The position numbers and the translations under genes are program-made. The notes under the pieces are model-generated. The model searched no databases. It worked only from the letters and a program-made list of their open reading frames with translations, and was not told the origin of the DNA. From the NCBI RefSeq assembly GCF_020010925.1, contig NZ_JAGJBZ010000001.1:930001-994000 (forward strand): 64,000 nucleotides of DNA, in the 5' to 3' direction. Below, piece after piece: positions 17,051 to 24,545 of the stretch; within the stretch, counting starts at the first letter, position 1; every line of letters starts with the position of its first letter. This DNA is from Streptomyces griseiscabiei (GTDB lineage Bacteria; Actinomycetota; Actinomycetes; Streptomycetales; Streptomycetaceae).

Positions 17051-18454
17051 TCACCGGTAGCGCGCCCACCAGTCCGTACGGATGCAGAGCTTCCCGCCGA
17101 TCCAGTACTCCACCCAGTCGCCCAGTTCCAGCGGCGAGCAGTTCGGCGGACGTACGGGCGTGGTGGGAGCCGGCTTGGGCGTGGGGGTCGGCGTCGGGGT
17201 GGGTGTGGGAGTGGGGACGGGCTTCGGGGTCGCGGTGGCGGTCGCGTCACGGCCGAAGAGCATCGACCGGTACACCTGTGCCGCCTTCGGGTTGCTCGCG
17301 CACTGCCAGACGCCGTGCGGGCAGTAGTCCGTGAGCGTGTTGTAGAGGGGCTTGTGCTCGTCCATCCAGGCGAGCATGCGCCGCATGTACTCCGGGTTGT
17401 CGCCGTTGCGGAAGAGCCCCCATTCCGCATAGGAGATGGGCTTCTTGTGCTCCTTCGCGAAATCGACGTGCGCTTGCAGGCCGTACGGTTCCTTCACCTG
17501 TTCGTCGAAGGTGATGCCGCGCGGCTGGTCGTAGGAGTCCATGCCGATGATGTCGACCGTGTCGTCCCCCGGATAGCACTGGGTCCAGGGAATGGCGTCC
17601 CGGCCGCGGTTCGGGGTCCAGTCGAACTGGAATTTCTGGCCCGGCACCGCGCGCATCGTGGTGACGATCCTGTTCCAGTACTTCTTCCAGCTCTCCGGGT
17701 CGGGCCCGCAGCGATGGGTGTACGTGATGCCGTTCATCTCCCAGCCGAGCACGATCACCGTGTCCGGGATCTTCAACTCGACCAGCCGCTCGGCGAGCCG
17801 GCGGTAGTGGTGGTCGAACTGGCCGGCGGCGGCGCGGCGCAGCAGCGCGCGGACCTCGCTGTCGGAGACGCCCTCCTCGTTGCGCTCCATCATGGGCACG
17901 TTGAGGACGAACATCCGGTCGTCCTCGTCGCGCCGCCACTCCGCCCAGGAGTCCAGGAAGCCGGGCAGCCCCTCGATGTTGGACCAGCGGTCGCCCGGCA
18001 GATAAGTGTGCGCCACCCGCAGGTCGGAGCCGCCCAGCCAGTCGCTCAGCTCGGCGATCCGGGCGACTCCGCGGGGCCCGTAGTGCAGATAGGCGCCCAT
18101 GGCGGGCAGCTGCTCGGGAGGCTTCGGGATCTCGGAGGGAGTGGCCGGCACGGGCGAGGCGCCCGGCGGCGGGACGGACGCGTCCGGTGCCTGCGATGCC
18201 GTGGGCACGGCGGGCGCGGGTGCCGGGACGACCGGAGCCGGGGTCACGGCGGCGGGTGCCGGCGGGACCGTGGGGGTGGCCGGAGCCGCCGGGGCGGCCG
18301 GGGCCGGTGGGTCGGTCACCCGGTCCACCACCGCGCCCACGGCGTACACCGGGACCGACGCGAGGGCGAACGTCGTGACCACGCCGGCCGCGACGAGCGC
18401 CAGCCGTCTGTTACGGGGCCGCCTGTGCCGGGCCCGTCGCTGCTGTGGAGCCAT
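17051..18454 (-). CDS. exported GH26-like glycosidase
   Basis: This is probably a secreted or membrane-anchored endo-glycanase of clan GH-A. The 467 aa comprise a basic N-terminus, one hydrophobic segment (about 20-45; signal or anchor), a Pro/Ala linker (about 48-110), a catalytic barrel (about 115-400), a Thr-Pro linker (TPTPTPTPT, about 412-432) and a 30-residue C-terminal module with two cysteines (NCSPLELGDW...KLCIRTDWW). GH26 signatures are VLGWEMNG (acid/base Glu) and SYAEWGL (nucleophile Glu). ATG 18454 is chosen over an in-frame GTG at 18481 because GGAGAGGGGAG lies about 6 nt before it. It faces the polymer operon, so it may trim that polymer. Confidence 0.83.
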   Translation of the reverse strand: MAPQQRRARHRRPRNRRLALVAAGVVTTFALASVPVYAVGAVVDRVTDPPAPAAPAAPATPTVPPAPAAVTPAPVVPAPAPAVPTASQAPDASVPPPGASPVPATPSEIPKPPEQLPAMGAYLHYGPRGVARIAELSDWLGGSDLRVAHTYLPGDRWSNIEGLPGFLDSWAEWRRDEDDRMFVLNVPMMERNEEGVSDSEVRALLRRAAAGQFDHHYRRLAERLVELKIPDTVIVLGWEMNGITYTHRCGPDPESWKKYWNRIVTTMRAVPGQKFQFDWTPNRGRDAIPWTQCYPGDDTVDIIGMDSYDQPRGITFDEQVKEPYGLQAHVDFAKEHKKPISYAEWGLFRNGDNPEYMRRMLAWMDEHKPLYNTLTDYCPHGVWQCASNPKAAQVYRSMLFGRDATATATPKPVPTPTPTPTPTPTPKPAPTTPVRPPNCSPLELGDWVEYWIGGKLCIRTDWWARYR

Positions 18455-18627
18455 GTCCGCTCCCCTCTCCGCTTTCTTCACTTCACTGCTTTCCGCCGCC
18501 GATTTCCACCTACTGACAATCAGTCATACGAATGTGAATTCCGCCAACTGGGGCTCCGGCCTTCGGGTGCCCGAATCGCCCGCACGGGTGACCCGACGTC
18601 AAAGAAATGTGCGAGGACCCTGTCGAA

Positions 18628-19911
18628 ATGAACGCGTCAATGAACGTGTCGCCGCTCGACACCCGCGTTCCGGCCGTTCTGCTGCGGACGGACCGCAATC
18701 CCTTCCATCACGGAACCCTGGGAGCCGTACGGTCCTTGGGCCGTGCCGGGGTGGAGGTGCATCTGGTCGCCGACTGCGCGGGAAGTCCGGTCCGCAGTTC
18801 GCGGTTCCTCCGCGCGACGCACGCCCCGCCCCGACTCGGCGCCCGGCCGGACGAGTTCGCCGCCGTGCTGCGCCGGGTGGCGGCCCGGGTCGGCCGCCCG
18901 TCCGTCCTGGTCGCCCTGGACGACGCGAGCGCCGTGGCCGTCGCCCGGCTGCGCGAGGAGCTGACGGACGACTACCTGCTCCCGGCCGGTCCCGCCGCGC
19001 TCGCCGAGCAGGTGGCCGACAAGGCCGAACTGGCCGCGCTGTGCGGACGCCTGGACCTCCCGCACCCGGCGACGGCACTCCCCGACAGCCCGGCCGGGGC
19101 GGCGGCGTCCGCCCGCGAGCTGGGTCTGCCGGTGGTCGCCAAGTGGAGCCGCCCCTGGCTGCTGCCCGCCGACGCGGGCCTGCGCAGCACGACGGTGGTG
19201 CGCTCCGCCGGGGAGGCGGCGGCCCTGTACCGCCGCTCGGCGCAAGCGGGCAGCCGGCTGCTGCTCCAGGCGTTCCTGCCGCCGGGGCTCGACCGCGACT
19301 GGTTCTTCCACGGGTACGCCGACCACGCCGGGGTCGTGCGCGGCGGCGGCCCCGGCCGCAAGCTGGGCGCCTGGCCGCCCGGCGCGGGCCTGACCACCGT
19401 CGGCCGCTGGACCCCGAACCCCGAGGTCCAGGCGCTCGCCGAGCGGCTGACCGGCGCACTCGGCTACCGGGGCGTGTTCGACCTGGACTTCCGCCGCGAG
19501 GGCCGGACCGGCGCGTACCACCTGCTCGACTTCAACCCGCGCCCCGGCGCGCAGTTCCGGCTCTTCACGGACACGGCCGGCGTGGACGTCGTCCGTGCCC
19601 TGCACCTGGATCTGACCGGCCGCCGGGTCCCGGACGGGGCGCCTGTGCCGGGCCGGACCTTCGTCGTGGAGAACTACGCGCCGCTCACCGCGCTGCGCCC
19701 GCCGCCCCTGCCGTACCCGCCGTCCCGTCCGGGCGGGCGCGAACTGGCCTGGTACGCGCGGGACGACCGCGCCCCCGGCCTCGCCCTGTGGTCCCTGTGG
19801 CCCCGCCACGCGCTCGGCCGGCTGCTGGCCCCCCGCACCTCCCCTCCCCCGCAGCAGCCCGGCAGCCGCGCCGCGAAGCGCGCCGAGAACGAGAAAGCGA
19901 GCCGTCCGTGA
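18628..19911 (+). CDS. ATP-grasp carboxylate-amine ligase
   Basis: The 427-aa protein has an ATP-grasp fold: an N-terminal Rossmann part (PAVLLRTDRNPFHHGTLGAV, VEVHLVADCAGSP), a central lid (DKAELAALCGRLDLPHP, VVAKWSRPW) and a metal-binding end (VFDLDFRREG, HLLDFNPRPGAQFRL). The Asp and Asn of DFNPRPG are the expected Mg-ATP ligands. The family forms amide or ester bonds from an acyl-phosphate. ATG 18628 is preferred (GAGGA about 10 nt upstream); ATG 18607 is possible. The stop overlaps the FAD-enzyme start (TGATG), so the two gene products probably act in one pathway. The substrate is unknown. Confidence 0.85.
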   Translation: MNASMNVSPLDTRVPAVLLRTDRNPFHHGTLGAVRSLGRAGVEVHLVADCAGSPVRSSRFLRATHAPPRLGARPDEFAAVLRRVAARVGRPSVLVALDDASAVAVARLREELTDDYLLPAGPAALAEQVADKAELAALCGRLDLPHPATALPDSPAGAAASARELGLPVVAKWSRPWLLPADAGLRSTTVVRSAGEAAALYRRSAQAGSRLLLQAFLPPGLDRDWFFHGYADHAGVVRGGGPGRKLGAWPPGAGLTTVGRWTPNPEVQALAERLTGALGYRGVFDLDFRREGRTGAYHLLDFNPRPGAQFRLFTDTAGVDVVRALHLDLTGRRVPDGAPVPGRTFVVENYAPLTALRPPPLPYPPSRPGGRELAWYARDDRAPGLALWSLWPRHALGRLLAPRTSPPPQQPGSRAAKRAENEKASRP

Positions 19912-21170
19912 TGTACGACCTGCTGGTGGTGGGCGCCGGCCCGTACGGCCTGTCCATCGCGTCCCACGCCGCCGCGGCCGGGCTCAGCCTGCGCGTCCTC
20001 GGCCGGCCCATGGCGTCCTGGCGCGACCACATGCCACCGGGCATGTTCCTCAAGTCCGAACCCTGGGCCTCCAACCTCTCGGACCCCGAAGGGCGTTGGC
20101 GGCTGGACGCGTACTACGCCGAACAGGGCGTCGAGGCCCGCCACGGCCGCCCCGTCCCGGTCGGCACCTTCGCCTCGTACGGCCTGTGGTTCGCCCGGAA
20201 CGCCCTGCCGCCCGTCGACGAACGGATGGTGACGTGCCTTCAGCGCCGCTGCGGGGCCTTCGAGGCGGTCCTGGACGACGGCGAGATCGTCCGCGCCCGC
20301 ACGGTGGCCCTCGCCGTCGGCGTGCTCCCGTTCGTCGACGTCCCGCCCGTGCTGCGCGAGTTGGACCCCGCCCGGGTCTCGCACAGCAGCCACCACGGCG
20401 ACCTCGCCCGCTTCCGGGGGAGGGACGTCACGGTGATCGGCGGCGGCCAGGCGGCCCTGGAGACGGCCGCGCTCCTCGCCGAACAGGGCACGCGGGTAAG
20501 GGTGTTGGCCCGCTCCCCCGCCCTCCGCTGGAACGACGTCCCGCCCCCGCTGGAACGCCCCCTGCGGGACCTCGCCCGCTCCCCACACAGCGGCCTCGGC
20601 TGCGGCTGGCGCAACTGGTTCTACGCGGAACGGCCCGGCTGGTACCGCCGCCTGCCCGAGGCGAGACGGGTCCGGGTCGCGGCCGAGGCCCTGGGTCCCG
20701 CGGGCGCCTGGTGGGTCCGCGACCGCGTCGAAGGGGCCGTCGAGCTGCGGCTCGGGCAGGAGGTCGCGGTGGCGTACGAGACGGGCGGCGCGGTCCGGCT
20801 GGAGACGGTGGGCCGGGGCGGCGAGCTGACCTCGCTGGACACCGAGCATGTCATCGCCGCCACGGGCTTCCGGGCCCGCTGCGAGCGGCTGGGGCTGCTC
20901 GCGCGCGAGGTCCGCGCGGACCTGGTGCCGCTCGCCGACGGCTCGCCCTCGGTCGGCCGGGACTTCGAGTCCTCGGTCCCCGGTCTGTTCCTCGCGGGCC
21001 TCACCACCGCCGCCGGGTTCGGCCCGGCGATGCGTTTCGTGTACGGCGCCTCGTTCACCGCGCCCACCCTGGTACGGGGGGTACGGCGGCGGCTGCGCTC
21101 GGGGGTGCCCGGCGGGCGGATCCCGGTGCCGGGGGCGCGGGCCGACCTGGCCTCCACCGCCGGGTCGTGA
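19911..21170 (+). CDS. FAD/NAD(P)-dependent oxidoreductase (flavin monooxygenase-like)
   Basis: This 419-aa flavoenzyme has an N-terminal FAD-binding motif (LLVVGAGPYGLSIASHAA), a PPGMFLKSEPWASNLSDP segment typical of the SidA/FMO-like group, a second dinucleotide site (VTVIGGGQAALETAALLAEQG), and the closing VIAATGFRA and LFLAGLTTAAGFGPAMRF motifs. It may hydroxylate an amine or oxidise a small molecule; the GXGXXG motifs are intact. ATG 19911 follows the ATP-grasp stop directly. It is followed by a bidirectional terminator shared with the convergent long-chaplin gene. Confidence 0.85.
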   Translation: MYDLLVVGAGPYGLSIASHAAAAGLSLRVLGRPMASWRDHMPPGMFLKSEPWASNLSDPEGRWRLDAYYAEQGVEARHGRPVPVGTFASYGLWFARNALPPVDERMVTCLQRRCGAFEAVLDDGEIVRARTVALAVGVLPFVDVPPVLRELDPARVSHSSHHGDLARFRGRDVTVIGGGQAALETAALLAEQGTRVRVLARSPALRWNDVPPPLERPLRDLARSPHSGLGCGWRNWFYAERPGWYRRLPEARRVRVAAEALGPAGAWWVRDRVEGAVELRLGQEVAVAYETGGAVRLETVGRGGELTSLDTEHVIAATGFRARCERLGLLAREVRADLVPLADGSPSVGRDFESSVPGLFLAGLTTAAGFGPAMRFVYGASFTAPTLVRGVRRRLRSGVPGGRIPVPGARADLASTAGS

Positions 21171-21177
21171 CGGTCCC

Positions 21178-21210
21178 GGGTGCCGGAGGCCCGCCGCGCC
21201 TCCGGCACCC
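21178..21210. terminator. bidirectional terminator
   Basis: GGGTGCCGGAGG (21178-21189) and CCTCCGGCACCC (21199-21210) form a perfect 12-bp stem with a 9-nt loop, between the convergent FAD-enzyme stop (21170) and the long-chaplin stop (21219). Confidence 0.85.
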
Positions 21211-21218
21211 GGAGCGGC

Positions 21219-22217
21219 TCAGCGACCGGACGCGGCCCGGCCCCGCCGGTACAGGATCGCCCCGCCCGCGATCAGCGCGAGGCTGCCGGCCCCGGCGGCG
21301 ATCAGCGCCTCACGGTCACTGCCGGTCTCGGGCAGCGTGGGCGGGATGGTCGGCGGCTGGGTGGAGTGCGGGGGCTTCGTCGGCGGCTGCGACGTGTGGG
21401 GCGGCTTGGTCGGGTGCGGGGACTTGGTCGGCGGCTGCGACGAGTGCGGGGGCTTGGTCGGCGGCTGCGACGTATGCGGGGGCTTCGTCGGTGGCTGCGA
21501 CGTGTGGGGCGGCTTCGTCGGCGGCTTCGTGGGATGCGGGGACTGCGTCGGCGGCTTGGTCGGGTGCGGGGAGTGCGTCGGCGGTGTCGGCGGCTTCGTC
21601 GTGGGCGGGGGCTCGGTCGGCGGGGTGTCGCCGTAGCCGCCCTCGGCCTCCTCGTCGTCCGGCTGGTCGCCGTAGTCGCCGTAGTCGTCCGACGAATCGT
21701 CGTGGCCGCCCTGCGTGCCGTCGTCGTTCCCGTAACCGCCGTCGTCCCAGGGGTCCGTGTACTCCGTGTACGCGTCGTCCCCCTCGTACGCGCCGTGTCC
21801 CGCGGCCTCCTCGTACTCCTGGTACGCCGGCTCCCACGAGTCGTCGGGGTCCGCGGCCGGGGCGGCGTAGCGGGGCTCGGCCACCGGGGCGGCCTGCTGC
21901 TGCTCGGGCGCCGCCTGCCGCTCGGGCGCGGCCTGGCTCTCCGGGGCGCTCCGGGTGCTCTCCGGGGCGTGGTCGCCGGTGTTGGCGCACGCGTTGCCGA
22001 TGGCCGGGTTGCCGGCCGCGGCGACGTCGACGGTGTTGCCGCAGACGTTCACCGGGACGGTGACCGGCACCTCGACCGCGTTGCCCGACGCGACGCCGGG
22101 CGAGTTCGAGGCGGCTCCGTGCGCGCCCGTGTCCGCGAGCGCCGACGTGCCGTAGAGGGACAGCAGGCCCGTCGTCGCGGCGGCCACGACCATTCTCTTG
22201 CGCAGGGTCTGTCGCAT
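21219..22217 (-). CDS. long sortase-anchored chaplin with a single chaplin domain
   Basis: This 332-aa protein has a signal peptide (1-29), one chaplin domain (about 31-79, Cys59 and Cys77), a Gln/Ala/Glu spacer (80-123), an acidic Tyr/Gly-rich segment (124-197, nine tyrosines), Thr-Pro-Lys-His repeats (198-294), the sorting motif LPETG (295-299), a membrane helix (303-323) and a basic tail. Sortase would link it to peptidoglycan so that it presents chaplin fibres. The long chaplins known in S. coelicolor (ChpA-C) carry two chaplin domains; here there is only one, and an acidic segment takes the space. It occupies the chpA position beside chpD. The family call is secure; orthology to chpA is not. 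Confidence 0.92.
   Translation of the reverse strand: MRQTLRKRMVVAAATTGLLSLYGTSALADTGAHGAASNSPGVASGNAVEVPVTVPVNVCGNTVDVAAAGNPAIGNACANTGDHAPESTRSAPESQAAPERQAAPEQQQAAPVAEPRYAAPAADPDDSWEPAYQEYEEAAGHGAYEGDDAYTEYTDPWDDGGYGNDDGTQGGHDDSSDDYGDYGDQPDDEEAEGGYGDTPPTEPPPTTKPPTPPTHSPHPTKPPTQSPHPTKPPTKPPHTSQPPTKPPHTSQPPTKPPHSSQPPTKSPHPTKPPHTSQPPTKPPHSTQPPTIPPTLPETGSDREALIAAGAGSLALIAGGAILYRRGRAASGR
21330..21620. repeat. 30-bp tandem repeats encoding the Thr-Pro stalk
   Basis: Degenerate 30-bp units beginning GGCGGCTGCGACG (for example near 21381, 21429, 21459 and 21489) encode ten-residue repeats of the form TKPPH-S/T-SQPP on the minus strand. Some units are shortened or altered. Copy number could vary between strains and so change stalk length. 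Confidence 0.8.
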
Positions 22218-22248
22218 CTCGTTCTCTTCCTGCTCGAAGAAGTGGGAA

Positions 22249-22290
22249 AAGCCGGCCTTGGAGCCGCTGAGGACGCTCCAAGGCCGGCTT
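22249..22290 (-). terminator. terminator of short chaplin chpD
   Basis: AAGCCGGCCTTGGAGC (22249-22264) and GCTCCAAGGCCGGCTT (22275-22290) form a perfect 16-bp stem. On the minus strand it is followed by TTCCC. It separates chpD from the long chaplin. Confidence 0.9.
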
Positions 22291-22327
22291 GGGCACAGCC
22301 GAACGGCTGGTGCGAGGTGTTACGACG

Positions 22328-22561
22328 TCAGTCGTTGACGCACACGTTGCCGGCCGCCGGGTTGAGCAGCCCGATGACGTTGATCGAGTTACCGCACACG
22401 TTGATCGGCACGTGGACGGGAACCTGCACCACGTTGCCCGAGAGGACACCCGGGGAACCGATGGCGGCACCCTTGGCCTCCGCGTCGGCGAAGGCCGGGG
22501 TGGCCATTCCCATGGCCATGATCACGCCGGCGACGACGGCAGCGCTCTTCTTGAGCTTCAC
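22328..22561 (-). CDS. chpD: short chaplin (ChpD-like)
   Basis: This 77-aa chaplin has a signal peptide (MKLKKSAAVVAGVIMAMGMA...AFA) and one chaplin domain ending NVCVND, both cysteines present. I start it at GTG 22561, seven bases after AGAAGGG; an in-frame ATG at 22585 would add eight residues without a good ribosome binding site. It lies immediately upstream of the long chaplin, with a terminator between, and next to the rodlins, which is the chpA-chpD-rdlA-rdlB order of S. coelicolor. The upstream gap to 22852 shows no clear BldN box. Confidence 0.93.
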   Translation of the reverse strand: MKLKKSAAVVAGVIMAMGMATPAFADAEAKGAAIGSPGVLSGNVVQVPVHVPINVCGNSINVIGLLNPAAGNVCVND

Positions 22562-22782
22562 GAATTTTCCCTTCTCCGCGGTCATGCCTCAATTGACGGC
22601 CGAAACCGAGCGAGCACAGCATGAACGGCTCGCATCATGACCTGCAGCCTGCGAAACGAGGAATAGACACCGGAAGAAACTCAGGAACGCGGGGAGTGGG
22701 GTAATTCACTCGATCGCCCCGGGAATTATCGGACAGTCCAATATTCGGCCACTCGTATGGCCCTGTCCGAGGGCAAGGGAAG

Positions 22783-22823
22783 GGCTCGGGCCGCCCGCAT
22801 GCACCGCGCGGACGACCCGAGCC
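22783..22823 (-). terminator. probable rodlin terminator
   Basis: GGCTCGGG (22783-22790) and CCCGAGCC (22816-22823) pair around a GC-rich 25-nt loop that can form an inner stem. It lies about 30 nt past the rodlin stop at 22853. Confidence 0.6.
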
Positions 22824-22852
22824 GTTTCCCGGTTTCCGGTTCCGGCCTCGGA

Positions 22853-23263
22853 TCAGCCGTTGCCGTTTCCGTTGCCGTTGTCCGAGAGGATCGGGATGTC
22901 CGACAGGATGTGCGACAGTGGCTCGTCGCCCTTGGCCTGCGTGGAGTTCTCGGTGCACTGCTGGTTCTGCGGGGCGGACAGGACGGGGATGTCCTGGAGG
23001 GCGATACCGGCGATCAGCCCGGCGCCGCCGATGTTGCCCTTGACCGGCAGGCCGACACAGGGCTTGTTGAGCGAACCCTGGACCAGGGAGAGCTGCGGGC
23101 TCATGTCGCCCTTGGTCGCCGAGTTGCCGAACGCCTGGCTGGCACCGTTGCCACTGAAGGAGTTCGTGCCGCCGTCGTCGGCGAGCGCGTGGGGAGCGAC
23201 GGCGGCAGCGAGGCCGGTGATGGAAGCGGCGATCGTCACCGCAGCCATTGCCTTCTTGAGCAT
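22853..23263 (-). CDS. rdlA: rodlin RdlA
   Basis: Rodlins are secreted amyloid proteins that, with chaplins, form the paired-rod layer on aerial hyphae and spores. The 136-aa product has a signal peptide ([17 protein letters not shown]...HALA, cleavage near residue 28), then [20 protein letters not shown], the two conserved cysteines (NKPCVGLP and NQQCTEN) and an Asn/Gly-rich tail. AGGAAAG lies before the ATG at 23263. It diverges from the middle rodlin across 255 nt. Its sequence is closer to the third rodlin than to the middle one. Confidence 0.94.
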   Translation of the reverse strand: MLKKAMAAVTIAASITGLAAAVAPHALADDGGTNSFSGNGASQAFGNSATKGDMSPQLSLVQGSLNKPCVGLPVKGNIGGAGLIAGIALQDIPVLSAPQNQQCTENSTQAKGDEPLSHILSDIPILSDNGNGNGNG

Positions 23264-23309
23264 TTCGCGTTCCTTTCCTGGCGGAACCCGGGGGTCCCTG
23301 ACTCTGGCA

Positions 23310-23338
23310 GCAACGGCCGTACACCCGCGCCGGTTTCG
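23310..23338 (-). promoter_or_regulatory. sigma-BldN-like promoter of rdlA
   Basis: On the minus strand CGAAAC (23338-23333), 17 nt and CGTTGC (23315-23310) match the recalled BldN consensus at 10 of 12 positions, about 47 nt upstream of the start codon. Confidence 0.5.
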
Positions 23339-23368
23339 GGGCATCACCCGTTCGGCCCGCTCGCGGCG

Positions 23369-23393
23369 GCGAATTCGAGCGGACCGAATTCGC
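23369..23393. promoter_or_regulatory. 9-bp inverted repeat between divergent rodlins
   Basis: GCGAATTCG (23369-23377), 7 nt and CGAATTCGC (23385-23393) form a perfect dyad. It lies between the -35 boxes of the two divergent rodlin promoters and could bind a shared regulator. It is unusually AT-rich for this region. Confidence 0.5.
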
Positions 23394-23443
23394 GACGCGC
23401 GCCCCGCTCCCACTCCTCTGTTTGGGCCGACGGAGTGAATCAG

Positions 23444-23471
23444 AGCAACCGGTGGGTCCGGGAGAAGTTGT
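23444..23471 (+). promoter_or_regulatory. possible sigma-BldN-like promoter of rdlB
   Basis: AGCAAC (23444-23449), 16 nt and AGTTGT (23466-23471) match the recalled BldN consensus at 8 of 12 positions with the right spacing, about 48 nt upstream of the rodlin start at 23519. Confidence 0.4.
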
Positions 23472-23518
23472 CCATGGCGCTCCGGTGGAAACGGGGTTTT
23501 TCCAGAAGGGAACCGCAA

Positions 23519-23932
23519 GTGATCAAGAAGCTCATGGCCGTGACCACGATCGCCGCCTCCGTCGTCGGAGCCTCGGCCGCCGTCGCGCCCCAGGCCCTCG
23601 CCGACGACGGTGGCACCACGACCTTCAGCGGCAACGGCGCCGAGCAGGTGTACGGCAACTCCGCGACCTACGGCAACATGAGCCCGCAGATGGCGTTGAT
23701 CCAGGGCTCGTTCAACAAGCCCTGCATCGGCCTGCCGGCCAAGCTCAACCTCGGCGGCATCGGGCTGCTCGCCGGTATCGCGCTCCAGGACATCCCCGTC
23801 CTGTCCGCGCCGCAGAACCAGCAGTGCACCGAGAACTCCACCCAGGCCAAGGGCGACGAGCCGCTGTCGCACCTGCTGTCGGACATCCCGATCCTGTCGG
23901 ACAACGGCAACGGCAACAACAACGGCAAGTAG
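23519..23932 (+). CDS. rdlB: rodlin RdlB
   Basis: This 137-aa rodlin starts at GTG 23519 ([17 protein letters not shown]), eight bases after GAAGGG; longer in-frame extensions would spoil the signal peptide. Cleavage is near residue 28. The mature protein contains [20 protein letters not shown], the cysteines of NKPCIGLP and NQQCTEN, and a tail of NGNGNNNGK. Relative to the other two copies it has Tyr and Met substitutions ([17 protein letters not shown]), so it is the divergent member. Confidence 0.94.
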   Translation: MIKKLMAVTTIAASVVGASAAVAPQALADDGGTTTFSGNGAEQVYGNSATYGNMSPQMALIQGSFNKPCIGLPAKLNLGGIGLLAGIALQDIPVLSAPQNQQCTENSTQAKGDEPLSHLLSDIPILSDNGNGNNNGK

Positions 23933-23973
23933 CACCCCGATAAGCCTCCTAATGCGCCAATGGGGGCAATCTA

Positions 23974-24001
23974 CGCAACCGTTGGCCGGACGCCCGGTTG
24001 A
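23974..24001 (+). promoter_or_regulatory. sigma-BldN-like promoter of the third rodlin
   Basis: CGCAAC (23974-23979), 16 nt and GGTTGA (23996-24001) match the recalled BldN consensus at 10 of 12 positions, about 48 nt upstream of the start at 24050. The third rodlin therefore seems to have its own promoter. Confidence 0.6.
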
Positions 24002-24049
24002 TCAGAGCGCAACTCCGCAACGGAGTCCGCTTTCCGAAAGGGATCGAAC

Positions 24050-24457
24050 ATGAAGAAGCTGTGGGCTACCGCGGCTGTTGCCGCTTCCATCGCCGGCCTC
24101 GCGGCCACCGCCGCCCCCCAGGCGGTCGCCGACGACGGAGGCACGAACTCCTTCAGTGGCAACGGTGCCAGCCAGGCGTTCGGCAACTCGGTGACCAAGG
24201 GCGACATGAGCCCGCAGCTCTCCCTGGTCCAGGGTTCGCTCAACAAGCCGTGCATCGGCCTGCCGGCCAAGCTCAACGTCGGCGGTATCGGCGCCATCGG
24301 GGCGGCCCTCCAGGACATCCCGATCCTGTCGGCCCCGCAGAACCAGCAGTGCACCGAGAACTCCACGCAGGCCAAGGGCGACGAGCCGCTGTCGCACATC
24401 CTGTCGGACATCCCGGTCCTCTCGGACAACGGCAACGGCAACAACAACGGCAACTAG
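24050..24457 (+). CDS. third rodlin
   Basis: This 135-aa rodlin has a signal peptide (MKKLWATAAVAASIAG...AVA) and a mature part that is very similar to the minus-strand copy at 22853 (shared [15 protein letters not shown] and [18 protein letters not shown]). It has a one-residue deletion in the Gly/Ile segment (GGIGAIGAALQDIP). Both cysteines are present. GAAAGGGATCG precedes the ATG. S. coelicolor has two rodlins as far as I recall, so this is an extra copy. Confidence 0.94.
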   Translation: MKKLWATAAVAASIAGLAATAAPQAVADDGGTNSFSGNGASQAFGNSVTKGDMSPQLSLVQGSLNKPCIGLPAKLNVGGIGAIGAALQDIPILSAPQNQQCTENSTQAKGDEPLSHILSDIPVLSDNGNGNNNGN

Positions 24458-24480
24458 CGTCACGCCACCACCGGACACAC

Positions 24481-24517
24481 CGAAGCGGGTCGCCGAGTCC
24501 ATCGGCGGCCCGCTTCG
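24481..24517. terminator. bidirectional terminator
   Basis: Sixteen-base arms (24481-24496 and 24502-24517) pair with one T-G wobble around GTCCA, between the convergent third rodlin (stop 24457) and the acyl-CoA synthetase (stop 24546). Confidence 0.8.
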
Positions 24518-24545
24518 CCGTGCTCCGGCAGATGGCGGCCCCGGC

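Noticed and set aside
21330..21620. Regularly spaced repeats that could be mistaken for a CRISPR array
   Set aside because: The units are directly contiguous without unique spacers and encode the Thr-Pro stalk of the long chaplin; no cas genes are present.
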